Origin: Asterias amurensis
Taxonomy: Eukaryota; Echinodermata; Asteroidea; Forcipulatida; Asteriidae
Direction of reading: 5' to 3'
Assembly (NCBI RefSeq): GCF_032118995.1
Contig: NC_092667.1
Coordinates: 6,192,931 to 6,256,930 of the forward strand
DNA length: 64,000 bases
The notes under the pieces are model-generated. The model was given only the letters and a program-made list of their open reading frames with translations. It had not been told where the DNA came from and did no database searches. The translations under genes and the position numbers were made by a program. Each line of letters opens with the position of its first letter. Positions within the stretch are counted from its first letter, which is position 1. Shown here in pieces: positions 37,801-49,800 of the stretch.

Positions 37801-40800
37801 ATTTTTAGTAAAGATATGCAGAGTTTTTTTGGGGAATTATAAGACCCATTTTACATGATATTTATACATGTAGCACCTTGTTACGGTTTACTAGGTGCAA
37901 ACTGTATGACTTCAACCATGCCAGGAGGAACCCCTATTCTTTACAATAAGTACACTAGGTTATTTTTACTCAATGATTTATCTAAAAGATGAAGTAATAA
38001 GTGTCTTGCTTAAGGACACAGGTATTACGACTGGGACTCGAACCCACACTCTGCTGTTCAAAAACACAAGAGCTTGAGTCTGGTGCTCTTACGACGCACC
38101 ATGGCCATTAATTTACCCTTACTTTACCAATCTATGACTGTACTTTCTAACATCCTCTTTTCATAACTAGATCACAGACACAATCACCAACTCTACTGGG
38201 AACATCAACTGGGGTACCCTAATCCAGGAAATCAGTCTGATCAGCGGAGATGTTCAGAGTCTACCAAGGTTGTTGCAGACTCTAATGCCTGGACTCTTGA
38301 GCCCTTTCCAGCTGCAGCTCCCAGGTGTCTCTGGTAATTCTAGTCATTTGGGAGGTACTTTGGGAATGCTACTAGACATGTCACCATTGCAGATCTTTCA
38401 GTACATTGGGTGAGTTCAATGGTGAAATAACCCGACTGGTATTGTAACAATGGGAGACTTTTGAGACGTTGGCGGCAGCAGATAACGGTCCTTTTTGCGG
38501 CTCTAAGCGTGTGTGCACATGCTCAGTGTTACACCTGTAGGTCTGAGCACTTGCACTACTGTCAAGAACTGTGAAAAAGGACCGTCTAAAGTATCTCATT
38601 GTTTGATCTATCCCCACACCCACCCTAATAGATGTGGTTTGTCTGGTCTTGTCATTATTGCTCTCTTATTCCTGTTTCTAAAGATTTGTTTTCTTTTTCT
38701 TAATACAGCACTCAGGTTCTTCCAACCCTTGTGGAAGAGTTTTTAAATCAGACTGATTTTTGGCCAGCAGTACAGGAGCAGCTGGTATATCAGAATTTGG
38801 CTTTGGACGTACAGCTTTCCATCCTTGGTCTGTTCAGTGGTAAATATCACTCTGTAATCATCTGTTGAAAATGTTATGTTACTAATAATCTAGAAGTAGT
38901 AGTTTTTATTGAAGAAACAGGAATAAATTTTAGTTTTTTAAATTTCAAAATACATGCAAAATAGTGCTTTTGTTATTTAAGAAATTGTTGATAAAAGTAT
39001 TTGATTTGAACTTTTTGGATTGTTTTGTCTAATCTAATCACAGATCCCATCCTGTTCCAACGCTTGACAGAAGAACCATTTTTCCAAACTACGAAAGCTG
39101 TGTTAGAACTTGGTCCCAATGTCACCGAGGCTGTCCTGCAAGCCTTCCTGAATGCCACAAAAGTAGAGGTATTAAATTTCCCATTTTGGGTTGTCGTTGT
39201 CATTTCATTTCCTCGATCTTTTCCAAAATGTCTTTCATCTGAGTTTGTTTTTGCCTTAAATTGATATGTATTACTTTGATTTTACTTGGCTCTAAAAGAT
39301 GCTGTTGATGTCAACAAATCCAAGTGAGCAGTTAACGGTGCTGTGCAGGGATGATTTTGTGATCCTACCACCAGGCAGTGAAGACGCCAGACAGCAACTA
39401 TGTAGCTTCAATCTGACTGCCCTATGGACGGGACTGGCCCCACATTCTAACCTCGTTTACCTGGTAGCCAAGGTTTGTATCTACAGTGCCCATCTTTCCA
39501 TTGGTTTTTGTTGGGTGAAAAAAGGACAAATGCGTTGTGTCCAAGAAATTGACATTCCCAGTCATAACTCGTTGGACCTCCAAGCCCCAGATCAATGTTG
39601 ACTCGAAAGCCTTTTAATCCAATCTGTTTTGATGTGAATTTTTGCCGTTTAGACAAAGAAAATTGCTTAGGCACATACAGCCTTTTTTGTAATTAAACGC
39701 TTAGGCGGATATGAATTAATTGTCCTCATTTCTCTTCTCAAACTAGATCAATGAACTTCAAGCCTTTGTGAATCGTAATTCCATGGCGATCCCAGCGGAA
39801 TTTGCCCACTATGCAAACCTCACTGATATCATCCAAAAGAGCCAGCTTATGAGCAAGCTGTATGCTTTCATCACACAGCGATCATTCCATCCTGAAATAC
39901 TCCTTGAGAGCTTTGAGAATGTGACGGGAAGCGAAGCAGAATGGCTGTCAATGTTCAATAGGATCTCAGGAATGATGACTGCAGACTTTCTATCGCAATC
40001 GTAAGTTACCTAGGGTCGATTTCACAAAGAGTTAGGACTAGTCCTAACTTAAGACTAGTCCTGGGAGATTTTCAAAACTTAAGGCTAGCCCTCGAGATCG
40101 GACTAGTCTTAACACTTTGTGAAATCCACCTCTGCAAATTCGAACCACCTCACACAAATTTTTGTTTTTGTATTGGATCGGTACTTGGTATTGGGGGCGG
40201 TGAATTGTTATTAACCTCTGTACATAAGTTATTGGAGTGTGTTGTTGCCTAATGCACTAGACTCAAATTCTGATGTTGTCAGAAAGTGAGTTTGGGTCCC
40301 GGTCAGTAATAAATACACCAGCGGAGCTTGAACCTGTGACCACCATATTAACGTGCCGTTGCTCTACCAACTGAGCTATCAAACCCTTATGTTGGCAGTC
40401 TCCCTTATTTGCCAATATCTATGTTCGGGTGCCAGTTAGCAGCCATACAACTGTTGGGTTTATCTTTACACAGTTGTGTGAATATGTATACTCTGTGCTT
40501 TCCACTTCTTCAAAGAGTAATGTATCATTTTGTGACAAACCAGTCTCTCTCTTTCTTTTTTTTGGAACTGATATCTTTCATATATTGCCATTTTATTTAG
40601 GGGGGGGTCGCTGCTACCCTTATTTGCCCTGGAGAATCCTACCCTGCAGTTCTCCATCGCATCAATCCCATTTGCCAATACGCTAATCCAGTCAACAAAC
40701 CAACTCTTTGTTGTCGCACAAGGTAAGTTCAATACCAGAGCCTTCAAGGTAGGGTCATAGTTGGGTTTTTGCCACTGATATGCTGATTTATTGGCAAAAT

Positions 40801-43800
40801 GTTAAGAAAGATACAATAAAAGAAAAAATCTTTGAAAGATTCAGCCAAATACAGTGTATCTTTGCTGTGAAAATAGCTTTGTGTGTAGTTTCATTCTCAC
40901 TGTTGATTTGGCATCTTTGCAGAGTTTGCCGAGGGAAGGATTTTCAGTGGTGCGATGCCCGAGACAGAGAGGTTCCTACGAGGCATCATGGGTCTCTTGG
41001 AGCAAGGACCAATGCTTCTTAGCGCTGTAACGGAAACACTAACAGATCCAGCTAAGGTTAGTCAGTGGCAGTGTGCTCAAGACTCTGAAAGTTTTCTGCC
41101 ATTTTGTTTCCCTTTGCCCCTCACTTCCTGAAGCTCGGTATCAACTACTTAAAGTTTCTTGAAATCGACTGCAGGTTCTTGAATAAGGGGGACAAAGGCA
41201 CAGAAGCCATTTGTCAGGAATGTTCACATTTATGTCAAATCTCATCCCTGTATATTGCTTCATCTTATTTCCAACCAGTCTACAAACCTGTTCATGATGT
41301 CCAACATGAGACAAGCATTCTGTAATGCCACTGTAAGAGACTGGCTTCCAATGAACTCATCTACCCTAATGGACTCCCTGGATAACTACCTATGTGCTGT
41401 CAACTACCCCCTCTTAGCTGAAGAATTGAAAGACCTCATCTCCCTGGATGATTTCATGTTAGAGGTAAGCATTAATTTTGCACAATACGGTCCTTGTGTC
41501 AATGGTTGTTTTGAAAGAGCACTTGGCGCTGTGACACCAGCATTTATCTAGTCAGTTCCCTTATAGTTTATTACTTGACACTAGCATTTATTGACATCCC
41601 TTATTTATTTATTGTTTGAATCACATAGCTTCAGACATTAACGTCCAACTCAACAGTGAATATAAACTCCACGTACATAGCGGATGTAACCAGGAATGTA
41701 GAGCTACTCATGCAGAATGTCAACACTTTACCAACTATCTTAGGATCTTTCAGTCAGCATTATAATCTGGGCTCATTGGTCACTGTAGTTGAGGCACTAC
41801 TTACAGCTACAGCCATGCAGTATGGAAACATCATTCCTCAAAATGACATTAAGTGAGTGTAGACAGAAAACAAACTTACTAACTAACAAACAAACAAACA
41901 ACATACCCATTGTTGGGCCAAGTGGTCTAGTTCAACAGACACAAGCTCTGATGTTGCCAGTAGCAAAGTGAGGTTTCAACCTCGGTCATGACACTTGGGC
42001 CCTTAGTCAGGCACTTAATAACCATAATTGCTTTGTAAAATGTTGGAAGATATCGATTCTGCTCTACCAGCCAGGCTCCTAGTGGAAGATAGCCATGCTC
42101 AAATTCTTACAGACTGTAAAGCGGGTGACCCTGTTTCAGCCCCAGGAGTAGGTGGCAACATGCCCCTGGTGGCAGTTGGTTTGGTTCGATAGCTCATTAT
42201 TATTGCAGCCCTCACCTTGAAATGGCTGTCTGGCCTTGTGATGTTAGGCAATCTCTCAAAAAGAATAATAGTACTATTTTGTAACTCTAGTTATAGTTAC
42301 TTCTTATTTTCTACTCTTGCAAAACCAATTATTTTGACAATACCTGTAGCTAATTACAAATTATCATCAGGACACTTCAAAAAACAAAACAAAAAAATCT
42401 TTAAAAGTGTTTGTTTGATTATTTGTTTGCTAGTTCTCTAGACTTGGAGGTACTCTTACAAGACATACCAGGATTGCAGATGATTTTGAATCAAGTCACT
42501 GATGGGAACAACTTAGCAGAACTCAAGACTGTGCACGCCTCCATCAACTTCCTGAACAGGCTCTTTGACCAAGCCAAAGGTAGTGAAACCAGTTATTTGT
42601 AGACTCCATAAATATATCATCACAAGCTTAAACAACGTCCTTTCACTGAGTTTTACATAGTCTGACCTCATCAACTGTGACCTAGGTATTTTTTAATAAC
42701 TAACTATTTGTCAATGAATTAACAATTTATCTTTTTTTAGCTAACCCATGTAGAGAGGGCTGGTACAGACACAAACACTCATGTTATACATACATGAATG
42801 AGAGTGGCCTTTTATGGATCGCTCACACTGGCTGCTTAGCAACTCATAGCCGCAGCCACGTGGTAGACATAAATACTCAAGAAGAACAAGCGTTCCTGCA
42901 GGGCATAGGGTATGTATTTATATTAGGATTTAAAACTTAGATTTAAAACTTTGCATGGTGAAAATACAATCTAGTTAGATTTGCTGCAACAATAGTATAT
43001 GAGTAGCATTTGAAATGTTGCATGGTGGAAATAAAAAATTATGTTTGCAGTAACACCATGTTCATGAGTAAGATTTGAAACTTTGCACGCTGGCAATGAA
43101 ATCCAGTAAGATTTGCTGCTACAATAGAGTAGAGTAGGATTTAAAACTTTGCATGGTGGAAATGCAATCCAGTAATATTTGTAGTAACAATAGAATATGA
43201 GTAGCATTTGAAATGTTGCAAGGTGGAAATACAAATGAAGTTTGCAGTAACACCATGTTCATGAGTAAGATTTGAAACTTTGCACGGTCGAGATAAAATG
43301 GGTTCTCTCTGATGTATCTGGAAGTGCTGTTATCTTCAGTCATCTGACAGCTGCACTCAAAGAGAAGAAGACAAAGAAATATTTAACTCATCGTTCACCA
43401 CAAATTAAGCCTTTATTTTTGTCCACTATACAGTCATGACAAAGACAGTTGGATCAACCTGTATCATGATAGTCAGGGCTTCTACTGGATAAACAGTTGG
43501 CAGACACCAGACTACCAGAATATCGCTCCTGGAGGGCCTGGCCAGTGGGGCAATCTGTCCTGTGGAAAGGCCAACTTTGGCGGAGATGGACTGTGGTATC
43601 CAGCTAACTGTAGTGTACCATTGCCAAGCTATATCTGTGAAGCTGCACCAGGTATGAATGCAAGCTGATGCATGAAGCCAAACCATGATGGTTCAGATTG
43701 ACATTTGCAGAGTCTTTTGGTCTTTTTGTTTTTGTGTGTGTTTTTAAAACTTTGTTACAGTTGATTTGCATTTTGGTGCCTATTTAATTTATTCTGGTTG

Positions 43801-46800
43801 TGAAGTCAATGACTATCAGAAAGCGACCTTAATCGGTGACTAGCCAAGAAGACAAGGAAAGAAGTAGAATTTGTTGGCGGGGGAGGAAAAACCCAGAGAA
43901 ATATTCCAAGGAAAAGCAACCACTACTTTTGCTTGCTATTGTTGTTCTGGTATTGCCTCTTCTAAAGAATCCTCTTATGGGGACCCAGTTTAAGAAAGAC
44001 AAACTTTGTTGAGACCTTTGTTCCCCACAGCTCTTTGTGTGCCAGAACACTCAGTCAGGTAGAGACTGAAAAACCCAATCCACATAGTGCCCCCCGGCAG
44101 GATTTGAACCGGGGTCCTAGAAGTGGGAGGCAAGGAAAGATACCGCTACGCCAACCTGACCACCTTGTTTTTGTATTTTGACAGAGTTGAATATCACCCT
44201 GAGTACTCTGTTTAGAAATCCCTCTAGCCTGACTGATACAACACTCCAAGCCTTGGAGCAGGTTCTTAATCAAGATATGCTGAGCCAGATTCTAGCTGCA
44301 CCTTTCAATCTTGAAGAGGTAAGACATGTCTTTCTGTTTATCAATCATATTATAAACTCAATACCATCATTGCAAAAGTCTTGCACGTATCGAATGCAGG
44401 AAAATAAGTCGAATGAGGACACTTTTGTAGAGTGCCTTCCATTTAAACTTGTGAACATTTTTTTCAATCAGAGTTAACGATTTAACTGACCCCTGTTTGT
44501 TTTGTTCTTTTTATAGTTGGTCCGTGTTATCTTGGCTAATAACTTGAACTCATCACTTTGTGATAATGATCAGCTGAGGGCGCTCTTTGCATTCCCTGAT
44601 TCAGTCAACGTAACTCAGTTGCATGAGGCTCTGTGTAGTAATGGCGTTGTTGGCTCGTTGGAGTATTTGGCAGCTACTGAGGTCTTCAAGCAGATCATGG
44701 ATGAGGTAGGTTTAACATGGAGGATCGTTTGGAGATGGCAGGGTTTGAAGTAATAGGTTGAAGGTTTTGAAGTATATTTTGATAGAAATAAAAAAAAATT
44801 TGACCAACAACCTCTGGTTTAATAGTAATAATAATATTAATGTGTTAGTGTCCCAGGAAAATCTGTGTGCCGAAATTTCTGTCCCCCCATATGTAAAATT
44901 AAAGTTGGCAGAAGGAGGATGATTCAAAGAGGGCGCTATCAGGTGAAGTCTGTACACAGTTCATCGTATTGGGGGACTGAATCTTCTGCCACACCGGCAA
45001 CTTTTCTATCTTATATTTTTTAGGGGTGCCAGTCAGAAGCCATGCACCAAATCTACTCACTCAGTTTCCCTTGTGGTTTACAACTAAATAAATAAATAAA
45101 TTAATAAGACAACTCTTACTCCTTATTTCCCTATTCAGGTTACAGCCTTCCAACAAGATACCTTCAACATCAGTTCCTTTGTTACTGACATAGAGAACCT
45201 TTTCAAGCATCTAACATCCCTGGGGAATTACAATGTGAACACAAACATCAACCCTGAGCCATTTCTTCCAATACTTCAGATGGACTGGAACCAGGTCATC
45301 TCAGAGAGTGCTATTCTGCAGAGACTGGAGTAAGTTGTTTTAAGGTTTAAAAAAGTTACAAATACAGGCGTTCCCAAACCTTAGCCCAGGCTCTGGCTTT
45401 GACTCCAGGGCCCATTTTCATCAAGTTGTTTAGCAGAAATATGATTTGGGCACCGGTTGCAACAATGTAAACTTCATGAAATGTTGGCTGGTAACCTGTT
45501 GTTTTCTAAGCAAGATATTCCTGTTCTTAGCAGGTCTTTTTCAGCCCCCAAAAATACTTAAACTTTCAAACAATACCTCAGAATTGGTACTTCAGAACCA
45601 GGACACAAACCCACATTCTGCTGAACAGAAACACCAGAGTTTGGATGCAGTGATCTTATCTGCTTGGCCATGACGTACCTTGATACATTTGTCGCCATTT
45701 CCTTGTTGCAGATCCTTTGCTGTGATGTTTAACAATGAGAGTTGGTATAGTGAGATCAACACAACCATGAGAGCTGCTTACTATCTGAGTCAAGTATTCA
45801 CTGAGAAGATACTACTCCTTAAAGGTACAGTTGGAACTTACTCTAACTAAACCCTTAAAGGCAGTGGACACTATTGGTAATTACTCAAAATAGTTATCAT
45901 CATAAAACCTTTCTTGATTACGAGTAATGGAGAGAGGTTGATAGTATAAAACATTGTGAGAAATAGCACCCTCTGAAGTGACATAGTTTTCAAGAAAGAA
46001 GTAATTTTCCACGAATTTGATTTCGAGACCTCAAGTTTAGAATTTGAGGTCTCGAAATCAAGCATCAGAAAGCACACAACTTCGTGTGGCAAGGGTGTTT
46101 TTCTTTCATTTTTTCTCGCACAGGTTATTTTCACAGGTTTGTTATTTTATGCATATGTTGAGATACACCAACTGTGAAAACTAGTCTTTGACAATTACCA
46201 ATAGTGTCCACTGTCTTTAAACTCTGACCCCAAAAGTGAACATTTGTTAGTTAATAATTGTCAAATAATAAGGCACAAGGGAAACTGACTTGGTAGATTT
46301 TGATTTGGAGGTTGAACAAAGAAAAATCGCCTCAAGTAGGATTTGAACCAAAGCCCTTTGGATTAATGTGTCAACTCTCTACTAACTGAGCTATCTAGCC
46401 CTATGTTGGCGGTCTTCCTGTTTTGTCAATATCTTTGTTTGGGGTGCCAGTCAGAATCCAGGGATCACACCAAAGTTTACGATACAACCTGGGAAGCAGC
46501 AGCCACGGATCACCCTAAGGGGATGCAACTTTTTATTTTAAATTTCGAATAAATAATCCACAAGGGAAACTGGCTGGGAAAATTTACAGAGCATGCCTTA
46601 GTTTATGTCATCCAATTTTCTTTTTGTTTCTTGATGAGGTAGGTCAACACATAGTGCTCCCAGAGCTTGGCAACCTACTTGTAAATGCCAGTGAGACACG
46701 TCACCTGCTTGACCTAGCTAACTTCTCACCTCAGCTCATTGATGTCATGCTCAGTCTCGCTGTCAATCAAGATAAGGTTAGTATAGTTCAGTCTGAAACT

Positions 46801-49800
46801 CCCGCAACTATTAGAATGTTAGTTCGAATTCTATTCATGACATTTTTGTCCTTGCAAGGGTAGAGATTGTTGATGCGAAAGATTAGTAACCTTTCCATCT
46901 GTTTTGCTGCTGGTTCTCCAAAGGAGCTAGGAATACTTTGGGAATGGCGCTTTGATACATTAGGAGACTTTGGAACTCTAGGTGGCAGAAGACTTATCAG
47001 GTAAATTTCCATTGTTTATAGTTCTGAGCATGCGCACATTATCGAGAACAATGGATTTACCTGGTGAGTCTGCTGCCACCTAGTGTCCTAAAGTCCCTAA
47101 CTGCTTTAATTAGTATTATTATCTACACATTTTTGTGTGAATAATAATTTTTTTTCCCCAACATTTTTCAGCTTCAAGAATTACTAAATCTGCCTTCACC
47201 TCTTGTGACAATGTGTAATGCCGGTAACTTCAGTTCCTACTTCAACCTTCCCATCGACTCCACGACCGATCTCCTGGCTGTAGAGGGAGCCCTTTGCTCC
47301 CTCAACTTGACGCTGATCGATCTGGAATTCAAAGAGTTGTTTCCGATCGATGCAATCATTTACAAGGTTAGCTGTGATAGTCAAAAGAAAGGGGTGACCA
47401 TCTAGGGATATAGAAGGGGATTGTACATTCATGGTTTTGAAAACAAAATTGGAGAATTTGACTAGAGCGGGATTTGAATCAAGGACCTCCAGCAAGAAGA
47501 TCCAATAATAAAACTGTTCCAGCCATGCAGACTTTTCAGATTAACTTTATCATTTTATTACTTACTGTCCCAGGCCATCCAAATAGTTGCATCTTTGAGA
47601 GGGCAAGGCTATTTTCATTTTTCATAGGATCGTTATATTGGAAAAGGCCAACACCATGGGCCCATTTTTCTCATTTTTGCCGAGCAGAAAATTTGCAAGC
47701 ACTTATTTGCTGCTTAAGCAGCTCTATGAAAATTTAATTTTGTGTAATTCCACGCCTGCTATATTTTCTTGATTTAATGTAACTAAATTTGGTGATTTTT
47801 AATCAATTTCTAGATATTAGATACCAGCTCAAGGGAATCTACCAACTTCACCGTCTTATTCAACCAATATAAGGACTTATGGGGCGCCGCTGATACCTTC
47901 TTGAGTGATCCACTGAGTGTATCCATAGATGAGGCTTGGTTCTTGGTCAAGTACCAAGAGATACTGGAAGTCTTACAGGTCTCAGCAAATGCTCAAGGAA
48001 ACTTGCTTAGTCCCACACAGCAGGATACGTAAGTACAAAGATCATGGCTTTCAATCCAACCCAAGTATTATTCCTTCGGATTTGTTTTCACTGGAATCGG
48101 GAAAGTACGGAGTATACAGCGCTAAACACACATTACAAACAAAGATAATATTTCCAAAGTTGCCAAAAGGGGTAACAAGTGCAAAGAAAGTTTTTGACCG
48201 TTTAAGAAACCATGTATTTCTGTAAATAATCACTGACTTAGATGTATTAGCAATAATGGTTGGTAGGAAATGCATGAACCATTCGCTGAACTTCTGGCAT
48301 TTTATTATTTTGGATGAAAAAGGGAATTATTATCATCAATAAAAGCATTCTTTGCTCATATCGATAGCATAACAATTTGGCACAGAGACAGGGTAACTGA
48401 AACCCCACATCTTAGGTTACTAAAGTTAGTTCTGTCGTTGTTTATTTTTCTGTGTTGGTTTGATTGTCTCTTAGAGCCCTTCAGACTCTATGGAGTCTAA
48501 GTAAAGTATTCAAAGATGAGCCGTGGTGGCCAGAAATAGAAGTTGGTGTCAATGCTGCAACTCTGATTATCCAGTACACCAACAAGAAGCTGGACTTTTA
48601 CTCAGGTAATTGACATGCCTATTATTATCAGTATATATTTCTGGTACTGAAACCAAGGATGCATCATTAGTGAACTTAATCACTGTAGCTTGCAAGTCTG
48701 AGGAAACCTGGAACCTGGTGCTTACTATGTGAATTAGAAATACTTGGGTTAACTCCTGTAGTTTTTTGTGTTTGTTCTTTTACATGCACCACCATTCCCA
48801 GTGCAAGGGACTTATGGCTTAGTCCCATTAGGTGTGATGACGTCTACACATAAAGGTCTTAAAACCCCTTGCATTGGCAACAGCACCCTCTATGAAATCA
48901 AAGAAAGACCTATCATTCGCTGAAAGTTCTGCGCTGCGCATAACTGTTTAGCCTCTGTGATGCAGCCATTGAAAGGGGTTTGTTGATGAAAAGCTGTATG
49001 GAAACCTTATCAGCTCTCATGTAATCAATGCTTATTTTACACCCCTCAGGAAAGAACCTGACTATCTTTGACCTGGTTCCACCAGTCACAGCAGATCTTC
49101 TCCAGGAAGCTATCGGCATCTACCCTGACATTCTTGGCTACTTACTACATTCATCAGTCAATGTGCAAACGGTAAGCTATTAGCATCTACCCAGACATCC
49201 TAGGCTACTTACTACATTCATCAGTCAATGTGCAGACGGTAAATTCAATTAACTGTATCCTTCTTTAAAAATGTTGTAACTATCCACTTATTGTTTTGAG
49301 AGGCAAAATATTACCAAGCCATTTCATATAAATGTCTTCTTAGCTATAAGTGTACTAGGTTCTTATACGTGCATAACACAACACACAGGACCTACCACTT
49401 TACAACCCATCTGAAGGACGAAGCAATAATTGTAAAAGTGTCTAAAGGATACAAATGTTAGGACCAGGACTCAAGCTCGCACTCTGCTCATCAGAAACAC
49501 CAGCGCTTGAGTCCAATTATATTAACATCTCAAGCATCACACAACTTATTTTTCTTGCTTCTTTTAGTTGGTAAACCTGACTGGTTCAGACAACCTGTTT
49601 AATCTCCTGTGTCTTGCCGAGCCGACAGAGTTCATGACTTTTCCTCCGTCAGTCAACACAACTGCTGTCCAAGCAGTCCTATGCTCGCTCAATGAGACAC
49701 TGTTAGTGCTAGAGTGGAACCAAGAACTCCTCTTTTTCCTGGTAAGTGTTTTCAGTGAATTCACAGTAGTCAATGGAAAGCATCGAGATGATACGTTTAA

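Noticed and set aside
46636..46642. Alternative acceptor GATGAG|GTAG for the first exon of module 8
   Set aside because: It shifts the frame and yields RSTHSAP-type sequence, whereas TAG|GTCAACAC gives a module-like GQHIVLPELGNLL.
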